Source: Sulfitobacter noctilucicola
GTDB taxonomy: Bacteria > Pseudomonadota > Alphaproteobacteria > Rhodobacterales > Rhodobacteraceae
Direction of reading: 5' to 3'
Assembly (NCBI RefSeq): GCF_000622385.1
Contig: NZ_JASD01000003.1
Location: 1 to 35,184 of the forward strand
DNA: 35,184 nt
Positions within the stretch are counted from its first letter, which is position 1, and every line of letters begins with the position of its first letter. The notes beneath the pieces are model-generated. The model was given only the letters and a program-made list of their open reading frames with translations. It was not told the DNA's origin and ran no database searches. Of this stretch, positions 1 to 7,641 are shown piece by piece. The position numbers were made by a program, and so were the translations under genes.

Positions 1-720
1 CTCAAGCAGGGTGAAGTGATGGCGGTGATCGGGCCAAGCGGTTCGGGTAAATCCACACTGGTGCGCCATCTGGTCGGCGCCAGCCAGCCTGCGGGCGGCT
101 CCGTCCGTCTGGACGGCACCGAGCTGCATCACTGGGATGCAGAGCAGCTGGGCCGCGATATGGGGTACATGCCGCAGGACGTCAAACTGTTCCGCGGGTC
201 GGTCACTGAAAACATCAGCCGTTTTGTCGAAGACGCGCAGGACATCGAGGTTGTTGCGGCGGCACAGCTGTCAGGCGCACACGAGATGATCCAGACGCTT
301 GGCGAAGGTTACGACACTGATGTGGGCGATGGCGGGCAATCCCTGTCGGGTGGCCAGCGCCAGCGCGTAGGTCTGGCACGTGCGGTGTTCCGCGATCCCA
401 ACCTTGTTGTGCTGGACGAGCCGAATTCGAACCTTGATGCGCATGGCGAGCAGGCCCTCGCGGCCTGTATCCAGGAGATGAAGAAGCGCGGCAAAACAGT
501 GGTGATTGTGACCCACAAGGCCAACCTGCTGGCACTGACGGACAAGACCCTGATGCTGGTGGGCGGCTCTGTTGAAAAATTCGGCCCCACCCGTGAACTT
601 TTTGCCCAGCAGGCAGAGGCCCAGAAGCAGGCCAAAGCCGCGCAGGAAAAACAGCAGACTGCGGTGGCACCGCCATCCTCTCCGGCTGTTGTGAATATGT
701 CTGACAAACCGCGCGCCTGA
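1..720 (+). CDS. Type I secretion system permease/ATPase, C-terminal ATPase domain (starts at 34114)
   Basis: This is the nucleotide-binding domain of the exporter whose N-terminal part lies at the other end of the window. Visible motifs are Walker A GPSGSGKS (bases 31-54), the Q-loop region YMPQDVKLF, the ABC signature LSGGQRQR (from base 343), Walker B LVVLDE (403-420) followed by PNSNLD, and the switch histidine in VIVTHK. The LDEPNSNLD form is typical of the PrtD/AprD type of type I secretion ATPase. The protein ends in an unusual Gln/Ala/Lys-rich tail of about 35 residues. No start codon is needed here, because the frame is open from base 1. The first in-frame ATG (base 19) lies inside the conserved domain and is not a real start. 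The HlyD gene follows after 41 bases. Confidence 0.95.
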   Translation, partial: LKQGEVMAVIGPSGSGKSTLVRHLVGASQPAGGSVRLDGTELHHWDAEQLGRDMGYMPQDVKLFRGSVTENISRFVEDAQDIEVVAAAQLSGAHEMIQTLGEGYDTDVGDGGQSLSGGQRQRVGLARAVFRDPNLVVLDEPNSNLDAHGEQALAACIQEMKKRGKTVVIVTHKANLLALTDKTLMLVGGSVEKFGPTRELFAQQAEAQKQAKAAQEKQQTAVAPPSSPAVVNMSDKPRA

Positions 721-761
721 GCGTTCAGGCCGTTCTCATACCGCTCTAAGGAGCTTATCTG

Positions 762-2054
762 ATGGCGAATAAACCAAGTCCGAAACCCGTCGCGCTGATG
801 GGGTATATCCTCATTTTCATCACCTTTGGTGTCTTCGGCAGCTGGGCGGCCGTGGCCAAGCTTGACAGTGCTGTGGTGGCGCCCGGCACGATTTCGCTGG
901 AGGGCAACCGACGCGTTGTGCAGCACTTTGAAGGCGGCATCGTTGAGGAAATCCTGGTGCAGGAAGCCAACACTGTACAGGCGGGCGACGTCTTGTTGCG
1001 GCTCAGCAGCATTGAAGCGCGGTCCAACCTTGAAGTCTTCTCCACCCGTCTGGACGTGGCGCGTCTGGTTGAGGCACGTCTGCTGGCCGAACGTGCGCTT
1101 GCCGATGAGGTTGCCTTTCCGCATGACGTATTGTCGCGCAATTCGCAGGCCGTTGTCGCGGTGCTTGCCGACCAGAAGAACCTGTTCAAAGGCCGCCGTC
1201 AGATCCTGAAAAGTCAGGAAGATATCCTTTCTGCGCGGGTCGAGCAGATCAAGGTCCAGATCGAAGGGCTCGAGCTGCAGAAATCCGCGTTCGAGCGCCG
1301 GATCGACAATTACACGGCCATGCTTGTGCGCATGCGCGACGGGGAGCAGAAAGGCCTGATCCAGGGCAACCAGTTGTCCCAGCGCGAAGACGAGCTGATC
1401 GAGATCGAAGCCAATCTGGGTCAGGTGATTTCCGACATTGCACAAGCCCGCGCCAGCATCGGCGAGACCGAGTTGCAGCGGTTGCAGTTGACACAGGAAT
1501 ACGGCGAGCGGGCCAGCACCGAGCTGGAGCAGATCCGCGCCGAGATCAGCGAGCTGAGCGAGCGCCGCAAGGTGGCCGCAGATGTATTGCGCCGCACCGA
1601 GATCCGCGCGCCCGGCTCCGGCACGATCCAGAACCTCAAGGTGCATACCGTCGGATCGGTTGTTCGCCCCGGCGACATCCTGATGGAACTGGTCCCCGAA
1701 GACGAAGAGCTGATCATCAACGCGCGCGTGTCCCCGATCGACGTGGACAACGTGGCGGCCGGCCTGTCGACAGAGGTGCGTTTCAGCGCGTTCAAGACCA
1801 AGCTGATCCCGATCATGCTGGGCACGGTCGAGACTGTCTCGGGCGATGTGATCACGCCTGACAACGCGAATGAGGCCCCCTATTATCTGGCCCGCGTAAC
1901 GGTTGAGGAAGACGACATTCCCGAAGAGATCAAGGACCGGCTGACCGCGGGCATGCCTGCGGATGTGGTCATCACCACCGGTGAGCGGACGGTGATCAAC
2001 TTCATCGCGTCACCGCTGATGGATGCTGTTCGCAAAAGCATGATCGAGGAATAG
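762..2054 (+). CDS. HlyD/PrtE-type periplasmic adaptor of type I secretion
   Basis: This membrane fusion protein (430 aa) bridges the inner-membrane ATPase and a TolC-like outer-membrane channel. One membrane anchor (residues about 10-32) is followed by a lipoyl-like half motif (VVQHFEGGIVEEILV and GDVLLRL). A long alpha-helical hairpin rich in Glu, Gln and Arg spans about 100-270. The returning lipoyl half (IRAPGSGTIQNLKVHTVGSVV) and a beta-barrel end with GMPADVVITTGERT come next. Length and order match the family. An AAGGAG ribosome site lies about 8 bases before the ATG. It is 41 bases after the ATPase gene and almost certainly co-transcribed with it. A strong terminator follows at 2112-2140. 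No TolC gene is present on this molecule. Confidence 0.95.
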   Translation: MANKPSPKPVALMGYILIFITFGVFGSWAAVAKLDSAVVAPGTISLEGNRRVVQHFEGGIVEEILVQEANTVQAGDVLLRLSSIEARSNLEVFSTRLDVARLVEARLLAERALADEVAFPHDVLSRNSQAVVAVLADQKNLFKGRRQILKSQEDILSARVEQIKVQIEGLELQKSAFERRIDNYTAMLVRMRDGEQKGLIQGNQLSQREDELIEIEANLGQVISDIAQARASIGETELQRLQLTQEYGERASTELEQIRAEISELSERRKVAADVLRRTEIRAPGSGTIQNLKVHTVGSVVRPGDILMELVPEDEELIINARVSPIDVDNVAAGLSTEVRFSAFKTKLIPIMLGTVETVSGDVITPDNANEAPYYLARVTVEEDDIPEEIKDRLTAGMPADVVITTGERTVINFIASPLMDAVRKSMIEE

Positions 2055-2111
2055 GCGCTTTCGCAGGGCGCACAGGACGCGCCCGCCCCGAGCATGTTCA
2101 GACACCACTAA

Positions 2112-2140
2112 AAAAGCCGAGGCGTCAGTCCTCGGCTTTT
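2112..2140. terminator. Bidirectional rho-independent terminator
   Basis: A perfect 11-base stem, AAAAGCCGAGG against CCTCGGCTTTT, encloses a 7-base loop, with A and T tracts at the two ends. It lies between the converging HlyD gene (+) and the 564-residue gene (-) and can serve both. Confidence 0.9.
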
Positions 2141-2176
2141 GTGGTTCAGGAAGTGTGAGAGAGGTAACCGGCCGGT

Positions 2177-3871
2177 TCAGGCGATCATGTCAAACTGCTG
2201 GAAATCCGTTTCAAGGCCGATCAGGCCGATACGTTTGCCGTCGTTCGTTTCCCATTCCACATAGTCAACGCCGCCAAGTTTGATCGCTTCGCGGTCAATC
2301 GCGACAAAGCCGTTGCCCTGATGGATAAAGCCGATCTCGCTGCCTTTGGTTTCAAAGAAATCGATCAGGCGCTGGGACAGCTCTTCAAAGGAGGCGTGGG
2401 ATTTGCCGCCCAGAGAAAGCGGTTCAACCGCAACGTCTTCGGGTGTTTCAAACATCGCATAGAGGTCGGCCGCGAAAATATCAAAACCGGCCTGCACGGT
2501 GGTTTGTCCGGTCTGAAGCCCGTCCAGCTGGGATTCCTGCCAAAGCTGTACCGCCTCGGCAAAGCTCAGCACCTTGATCTCGGCACTGGCCTCTGTCTGC
2601 TGGGTGTCGCTGTTGCGCACCGGCGTGGGGGTGCCGGACAGGTCTGTTGCGGTCTCTGCCACTTCGACGGGCATGTCGATGTCGGCATTGCCGTCGTGAA
2701 TTTCGGAAACGGATGTTGTTTTGACAACCGGCAGCTCCGCATGTGTGGTCTGCACATTGTCGGTCAGATGGGTAAGTTCCTGCTGAAGCAGAGATACCTC
2801 TGATGTGGCTTCGACGGCTTGATCCGGCTCTGCGCCAAGCGCCAGCTCGATGCCAAGGAAATCCGCGAGCGATGCCAGCAGGGTGCTGTTTTCCTCGCCA
2901 TTGGCGATATCCAGTGTCTGGGCGACCTCGGTGTCCTGACCGTACTGGGTAAAGCCAAGCTCTTTGAGACCTTCGAAAACCTTGCGCTGATCGCCCAGCA
3001 ATGCGGCCTCGGACATAAAGCCCATGGCGATGGCGATAGAGCTGAGACCGGTGGCGAAAGCGTTCTGGTGTACGCCGATGCCCTGCTGCTGATGGGCGGC
3101 TTCGCGCATCTGGCCCTGGGCTTCATGGGCGACATGTGTGGCCTCGGTGGCGGTGTCCTTGGGCAGATCGACAAGCGCTTGCTGCGCGGGAACAAACACA
3201 TCCGCGTGCTCTGCTGCTTCCTGACCGCCTTCAACGGTGAAGAGCGCATCAAGACCTGCAAGCGTATTGCCATCGGCGTCTGCGGTGTCTTCGTCGGGGG
3301 CCAGCAGCACCAGATCTTCGGAAGCCAGAAACAGGGTCCAGATCAGGGCGGCCAACATGGCAGAAGGATGCAGGCTGATCTTGCCGCCGCGCTCAAGCCG
3401 GATGACCCGCCGTTCGGTGTCTTCGTCGGCGGCCCCGAGGGCCGGCAGCGTCTGGTTGGTGAAATCCGCGATCAGCGCATTGAAATCGGCACCCTGCAGG
3501 GGGCGCGTCACATTGGGGCTATCAAGCAGATACATGCCGTCGATCCGGCACATGTGAATAAAGACTTCGCCTGTCGCATGGCAGAACACGAACCACGGAT
3601 CGCCTTCGTCGGTGACACCGCGATCGGTCTCTACCTGCACATTGGCCTTGCTGAGCAGCGAATGTACGCGGAAGAGATCGGCGAGTTCCTGATTGCTCCA
3701 GTCTTTTCTGGGATCGGGGAACAGCGACTGCATCATCGCCTGTGACACATCCCCGAGGCTGACAGGTCCGTCCACCGGCGTGTTGAACGACAATGTCTGA
3801 TTGGTATCGTTCAGGAAATCCGGATCCAAAGAGCTTTCGCCCTTGCTCTGGAAGGTAAGGATTTTCGCCAT
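2177..3871 (-). CDS. Uncharacterised 564-residue protein next to the type I secretion genes
   Basis: I do not recognise a characterised family. The N-terminal part (about 1-190) looks folded, with a WFVFCHATGEVFIHMCRIDG stretch and one hydrophobic segment near 170-190 that could be a single membrane helix. The middle (about 195-440) is acidic, rich in Glu, Gln, Thr and Ala, and probably disordered. The C-terminal 120 residues look folded again (LIDFFETKGSEIGFIHQGNG, VDYVEWETNDGKRIGLIG). The ATG at 3871 has no good ribosome site: the bases before it are pyrimidine-rich (CCTCCT), so translation may be weak or leaderless. It converges on the secretion genes and lies downstream of an XRE regulator on the same strand. 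A role in control or assembly of the secretion module is a guess from position only. Confidence 0.7.
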   Translation of the reverse strand: MAKILTFQSKGESSLDPDFLNDTNQTLSFNTPVDGPVSLGDVSQAMMQSLFPDPRKDWSNQELADLFRVHSLLSKANVQVETDRGVTDEGDPWFVFCHATGEVFIHMCRIDGMYLLDSPNVTRPLQGADFNALIADFTNQTLPALGAADEDTERRVIRLERGGKISLHPSAMLAALIWTLFLASEDLVLLAPDEDTADADGNTLAGLDALFTVEGGQEAAEHADVFVPAQQALVDLPKDTATEATHVAHEAQGQMREAAHQQQGIGVHQNAFATGLSSIAIAMGFMSEAALLGDQRKVFEGLKELGFTQYGQDTEVAQTLDIANGEENSTLLASLADFLGIELALGAEPDQAVEATSEVSLLQQELTHLTDNVQTTHAELPVVKTTSVSEIHDGNADIDMPVEVAETATDLSGTPTPVRNSDTQQTEASAEIKVLSFAEAVQLWQESQLDGLQTGQTTVQAGFDIFAADLYAMFETPEDVAVEPLSLGGKSHASFEELSQRLIDFFETKGSEIGFIHQGNGFVAIDREAIKLGGVDYVEWETNDGKRIGLIGLETDFQQFDMIA

Positions 3872-3959
3872 AGGAGGATCGTCCCGATCAATCTAAGTCA
3901 AGCTAAACTATATCGTTTATCGCGTCGCCGATCCAGAGCAGATATTGCCCTGCCCAGTT

Positions 3960-4265
3960 TTAGCCCGCCATGTCTTCGAACAGGATCTGGTAAGTCAGTG
4001 GCTCGTAATAGCGCAGAAGTTCGCGCACGAAGCTTTTGGGATCCTGGCCCAGAGCACCGGCCCATTCCACATAACGGTGTGCGGGGATTTTACCGCGGCC
4101 GTTTTCCAGCTGTGAGATGAACGTATAGTAATCCAGAGACAGACGGTCCGCGAGATCGCGTTGGGACAGACCTTCGGTTTCACGAAGCGACTTGAGCCAC
4201 AGGCCCAGAGTGGCGCGTTGCTCTTTGGCTTCTTCCGGTGTCGACTTATGCACTTCAGCAAGCAT
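3960..4265 (-). CDS. XRE/Cro-type helix-turn-helix transcription regulator
   Basis: This small (101 aa) DNA-binding protein has a Cro/C1-type HTH at about residues 25-80: LKSLRETEGLSQRDLADRLSLDYYTFISQLENGRGKIP in sense, with the recognition helix around DYYTFISQLENG. The C-terminal 20 residues are not recognised. A GAGGG ribosome site precedes the ATG. The perfect 10-base palindrome GGGTTAACCC (4266-4275) directly abuts the start codon and could be an autoregulatory operator. The gene lies upstream of the 564-residue gene on the same strand (gap about 88 bases) and divergent from the metalloprotease gene, so it may control either or both. Targets are inference. Confidence 0.88.
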   Translation of the reverse strand: MLAEVHKSTPEEAKEQRATLGLWLKSLRETEGLSQRDLADRLSLDYYTFISQLENGRGKIPAHRYVEWAGALGQDPKSFVRELLRYYEPLTYQILFEDMAG

Positions 4266-4275
4266 GGGTTAACCC
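4266..4275. promoter_or_regulatory. Palindrome at the XRE gene start
   Basis: GGGTTAACCC is a perfect palindrome that touches the ATG of the XRE regulator gene and overlaps its ribosome site. Repressors of this class often bind such positions. Binding here is inferred. Confidence 0.35.
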
Positions 4276-4722
4276 TCAATTGGCAGCTTTAGGGAGTACC
4301 CGCCTGCCGGACCGACAAGGGGTGTCTAGTGAACCACTATATAGCAGTATTCAGCCGATGGCAAATGGCGTCGTAGCGCTGTGGTACAATGTAATGGAAA
4401 GCGGATTATTATGCGCCGATCAAGATACAAAGACCGCGCATACCACTAAAAATTAACAAAAAATCACGGTCTGTTCCTGCAGCGGCCTGCGCATTGTGCT
4501 GCCGCGCGCGCCGGATTTGCCTTGCTGTCAGGCGGATGCTGTCCTGCCGGTTTACGCAATGTGAGCTTCAGGGAACGGCCTGTTTCCGCCCGGGAAACAG
4601 ACTGTTCAGGCAATAGGCCGCCCAGAGATGTATCTGGGCCGTTTGACCATAGTCCTGCCCTAAAATTTGCGCATAGTTGCGGCACCAAGGTCGGCACGAG
4701 TGTGTAAATGTGTGAGGTCTGG
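4276..4722. other. Divergent intergenic region with two hairpins
   Basis: About 450 bases separate the XRE gene (-) from the metalloprotease gene (+). No convincing gene is present. The part nearer the XRE gene (about 4330-4460) is AT-richer and holds TACAAT at 4385-4390, a possible -10 box. The part nearer the protease holds two perfect stems: CTGTTTCC/GGAAACAG with a 5-base loop (4580-4600) and GCCCAGA/TCTGGGC with a 6-base loop (4620-4639). Neither is followed by a T tract, so operators or leader structures are likelier than terminators. Confidence 0.5.
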
Positions 4723-6237
4723 ATGTGTGAGTTTTGCTCGAACGAATATCATTTGAGTAATGCGAAGTGGGGAACCGGGGAGTATGGCACGCCCGGCGGG
4801 ACCGTGACCTGGGCCTTTGCCTCAACGCCGGGTACGGGTTTTGTGTTTTCCCAATACATCACCGAAAGCGCCTATCGCGATGTGATCCGTGACGCCTTTC
4901 AGGCGTGGGAAGACGTGGCCGACATCGATTTTGTCGAGGTGTCTTCCGGATCCCAGACCGACATCCAGCTGGGATGGGATACAATTGACGGTGCCTTTGG
5001 CGTGGTGGGCGAAGCCTCGACGCTGGGGTCCAAAACCACGGCGACGCTGTTTTCGTTTACGCAGTCGGAAATCCGTTTCGACATCGCCGAGAACTGGACC
5101 ACAGAACGTGATGTGGGTTCGAACGAAGTGGGCCTTTATCAGGTGGCACTGCACGAGATCGGTCATGCCATCGGGCTGGGCCATACGCAGGACCCCGACA
5201 CGATCATGTATGCCAGCAACATCAGTGGTCTGGACGGGCTGACACCGGGCGATATCGCGGGTGCACAGGCGTTTTATGGCGCGGCCGACACGGCCCCCCA
5301 GAGCGGCACAACAGATGACACAACACCGCCGCCCGACAGCGGGCGGGACGACCCCGCAGATCAGCCGGTGATCGTCTATGCCGCAACCCGTGGCAACGAC
5401 ACTTTCGGAGTTCAGGGCGGCGACACGGTGATCGACGGCATGGCCGGAATCGACACCGTCACCCTGACGGGGGATATCACGCAATATACGCTGACCATGG
5501 CCACGGACGGCATTGTGCTGACAGATCGCGTATCGGGCCGCGACGGCACCAACACATTGATCAGCATCGAACAACTGGATTTCCAGTCTCAGGGTGAATC
5601 CTTCGATATCGGCATCCGGTCGGGTGCCACCTATCTGTCCCAGTCCGACTTTGCGTCGATCACGGAGCTCTATATTGCCTATTTCGACCGCGCGCCTGCG
5701 TCCAAAGGGTTGCTCTATTGGGCGACGCGGCTGGAGGAGGGCATGAGCCTGCCCGAGATCGCGGAGAGCTTTTTCGTCCAGCCCGAGACCCAAAGAACCT
5801 ATGCCGCTTTTCTCGATGACGCGGGCAATGTGACCGACACGCAGGCCTTTGTCTCGGCGGTGTTCAATAACGTGCTGGGGCGTGATCCGTCGAGCACCTA
5901 TTGGGTGGACGAGCTGGACACCCCCGGCTCCGAAATCACACCCGCGATCTTCATTCTGGCGGTGCTGAACGGTGCCAAAGCCGCGTCAGGCGGGGCGGCG
6001 GATGCGGCGTTTCTGGACGTCAAAACCGATCTTGGCGTGTACTTTGCCGCGATCAAGGGGCTGTCGGATTATGACGACACGGTCGCGGTGATGGAGATGT
6101 TCGACGGCAGCGCCTCCAGCGTGTCCGCAGCAGTGGCCGAGATCGACAGGCTGCACAGCGAGGCGCTCGACCCCGACACCGGCGCGTTCCTGATGCCGCT
6201 GGTGGGCGTGATCGACGATCCCTTCGCGGTGATGTGA
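4723..6237 (+). CDS. Secreted matrixin-type metalloprotease with RTX-like segment and C-terminal DUF4214 module
   Basis: This is a predicted extracellular zinc endopeptidase (504 aa from this start). The zinc motif HEIGHAIGLGH is at residues 144-154, followed by the Met-turn TIMY (160-163), as in the M10/metzincin clan. A Pro/Asp-rich linker (about 195-220) leads to a serralysin-like segment (NDTFGVQGGDTVIDGMAGID, then TLISIEQLDF). A DUF4214 module (LYIAYFDRAP, NNVLGRD) fills the last 196 residues. There is no Sec signal, which fits type I secretion. I prefer the ATG at 4723 because GAGG lies 5 bases upstream; an in-frame ATG at 4708 would add five residues with a poor ribosome site. The last 196 residues are identical to those of the glycoside hydrolase encoded on the opposite strand at 7049-9433. 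Confidence 0.88.
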   Translation: MCEFCSNEYHLSNAKWGTGEYGTPGGTVTWAFASTPGTGFVFSQYITESAYRDVIRDAFQAWEDVADIDFVEVSSGSQTDIQLGWDTIDGAFGVVGEASTLGSKTTATLFSFTQSEIRFDIAENWTTERDVGSNEVGLYQVALHEIGHAIGLGHTQDPDTIMYASNISGLDGLTPGDIAGAQAFYGAADTAPQSGTTDDTTPPPDSGRDDPADQPVIVYAATRGNDTFGVQGGDTVIDGMAGIDTVTLTGDITQYTLTMATDGIVLTDRVSGRDGTNTLISIEQLDFQSQGESFDIGIRSGATYLSQSDFASITELYIAYFDRAPASKGLLYWATRLEEGMSLPEIAESFFVQPETQRTYAAFLDDAGNVTDTQAFVSAVFNNVLGRDPSSTYWVDELDTPGSEITPAIFILAVLNGAKAASGGAADAAFLDVKTDLGVYFAAIKGLSDYDDTVAVMEMFDGSASSVSAAVAEIDRLHSEALDPDTGAFLMPLVGVIDDPFAVM

Positions 6238-6249
6238 AAACGCGCGCGC
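5645..6249 (+). repeat. 605-base inverted repeat, left arm
   Basis: This arm matches the reverse complement of 7037-7641 over 605 bases without gaps. I counted five mismatches (at 5670, 5763, 5919, 5973 and 6129). All fall at third codon positions and leave the encoded 196 residues unchanged. The match starts inside the protease gene and runs 12 bases past its stop codon. Confidence 0.95.
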
Positions 6250-6302
6250 CCGACCGTCGGTGCCCGTGCCCCCTTTACCGGATTTCGGCTATGCAGCTAC
6301 TG

Positions 6303-6318
6303 TTCTTTTGCAAAAGAA
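6303..6318. promoter_or_regulatory. 16-base palindrome upstream of the DUF1275 gene
   Basis: TTCTTTTGCAAAAGAA is perfectly self-complementary and ends 18 bases before the DUF1275 start codon, overlapping the expected promoter or leader. It is a candidate operator for an unknown regulator. Confidence 0.45.
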
Positions 6319-6336
6319 ACGTGAGCAGGAGCCGGG

Positions 6337-7032
6337 ATGCTAATCAAAGTCGGTGATGACCGGACCTCAAACATCGATTTGGTTCTTGCGGGCCTTTTGT
6401 CTGCACTGGCGGGTGCGCTGAACGCTGTCGGATTCCTGATCGCGGGGTCGTTCACCGCGAATATGACAGGTAATATTTCGGCCTTTGCAGATAGCCTTGC
6501 AAACGGTGCGGTTGCCATATCCCTGTCTTTCATGGGGCTGGTTGTGGCGTTTATCTGCGGCGCAGGCATCGCGGCCCTTGCCATACAGGCCGGCGAAAAA
6601 AGACATCTCAGGTCGGTCTATGCCCTCGCCATAACTGTCGAAGCGGCCATACTGCTCGTGCTGGGGACTGCCCTTGTTATGTCGTTGGTCAGGCTCGACG
6701 AGACATTATTGGTCATTGTTCTGAGCTTTATTATGGGTCTGCAGAACGCGGTCACTACGATGATCTCGCGGGCGCGCGTGCGGACAACCCATGTGTCGGG
6801 AATGGCAACGGACATCGGGATCGAACTGGCCGCACTGGCAGGCGATACAAAGGCCCGCCACGATGCCATGCCAAAGCTGATCCTACACAGCCTGACCCTC
6901 GCCAGTTTTGCCATCGGTGGCATCTTGGGGGCGTTGCTGTTTCAATTGACCGGAAGCTGGCTCTTTGTGATTGCGGCAACTGTCCTGCTTGTCATCGCAG
7001 TTCCCGAAGCGTTTCGTGCACATCGCCCCTGA
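6337..7032 (+). CDS. DUF1275 (YoaK-type) integral membrane protein
   Basis: The protein (231 aa) has about six hydrophobic segments. It carries the family-like start [21 protein letters not shown] followed by [14 protein letters not shown] and, later, [14 protein letters not shown] and [16 protein letters not shown], which are hallmarks of DUF1275. No biochemical role is firmly established for the family. An AGGAG ribosome site lies 5 bases before the ATG. The gene is alone in the 787-base spacer between two 605-base inverted repeats and ends 16 bases from the stop codon of the converging glycoside hydrolase gene. Its codon use is slightly less GC-rich at third positions than that of the flanking repeats, which may mean a separate origin. 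Recombination between the repeats would flip it. Confidence 0.88.
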   Translation: MLIKVGDDRTSNIDLVLAGLLSALAGALNAVGFLIAGSFTANMTGNISAFADSLANGAVAISLSFMGLVVAFICGAGIAALAIQAGEKRHLRSVYALAITVEAAILLVLGTALVMSLVRLDETLLVIVLSFIMGLQNAVTTMISRARVRTTHVSGMATDIGIELAALAGDTKARHDAMPKLILHSLTLASFAIGGILGALLFQLTGSWLFVIAATVLLVIAVPEAFRAHRP

Positions 7033-7036
7033 CACC

Positions 7037-7641
7037 GCGCGCGCGTTTTCACATCACCGCGAAGGGATCGTCGATCACGCCCACCAGCGGCATCAGGAAC
7101 GCGCCGGTGTCGGGGTCGAGCGCCTCGCTGTGCAGCCTGTCGATCTCGGCCACTGCCGCGGACACGCTGGAGGCGCTGCCGTCGAACATCTCCATCACCG
7201 CGACCGTGTCGTCATAATCCGACAGCCCCTTGATCGCGGCAAAGTACACGCCAAGATCGGTTTTGACGTCCAGAAACGCCGCATCCGCCGCCCCGCCTGA
7301 CGCGGCTTTGGCGCCGTTCAGCACCGCCAGAATGAAGATCGCGGGTGTGATTTCGGAGCCGGGGGTATCCAGCTCGTCCACCCAATAGGTGCTCGACGGA
7401 TCACGCCCCAGCACGTTATTGAACACCGCCGAGACAAAGGCCTGCGTGTCGGTCACATTGCCCGCGTCATCGAGAAAAGCGGCATAGGTTCTTTGGGTCT
7501 CGGGCTGGACGAAAAAGCTCTCTGCGATCTCGGGCAGGCTCATGCCCTCCTCCAGCCGCGTCGCCCAATAGAGCAACCCTTTGGACGCAGGCGCGCGGTC
7601 GAAATAGGCAATATAAAGCTCCGTGATCGACGCAAAGTCGG
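7037..7641 (-). repeat. 605-base inverted repeat, right arm
   Basis: This is the partner of 5645-6249: 600 of 605 bases are identical in inverted orientation. It encodes the C-terminal DUF4214 module of the glycoside hydrolase and extends 12 bases beyond its stop codon. Confidence 0.95.

Noticed and set aside
309..1646. 445-codon open frame on the - strand across the secretion genes
   Set aside because: It lies antisense to two genes with clear ABC-ATPase and HlyD motifs, in a GC-rich sequence where long shadow frames are common.
4723..6237. Serralysin (M10B) assignment for the metalloprotease
   Set aside because: The HExxHxxGxxH and Met-turn fit M10 broadly, but the serralysin HEIGHxLGLxHP form and a full row of RTX nonapeptides are missing, so I only claim matrixin-type.
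5645..7641. Insertion sequence or composite transposon formed by the inverted repeats
   Set aside because: The arms encode the ends of two secreted enzymes, hold no transposase, and the spacer holds only a DUF1275 gene. No target duplication was seen.
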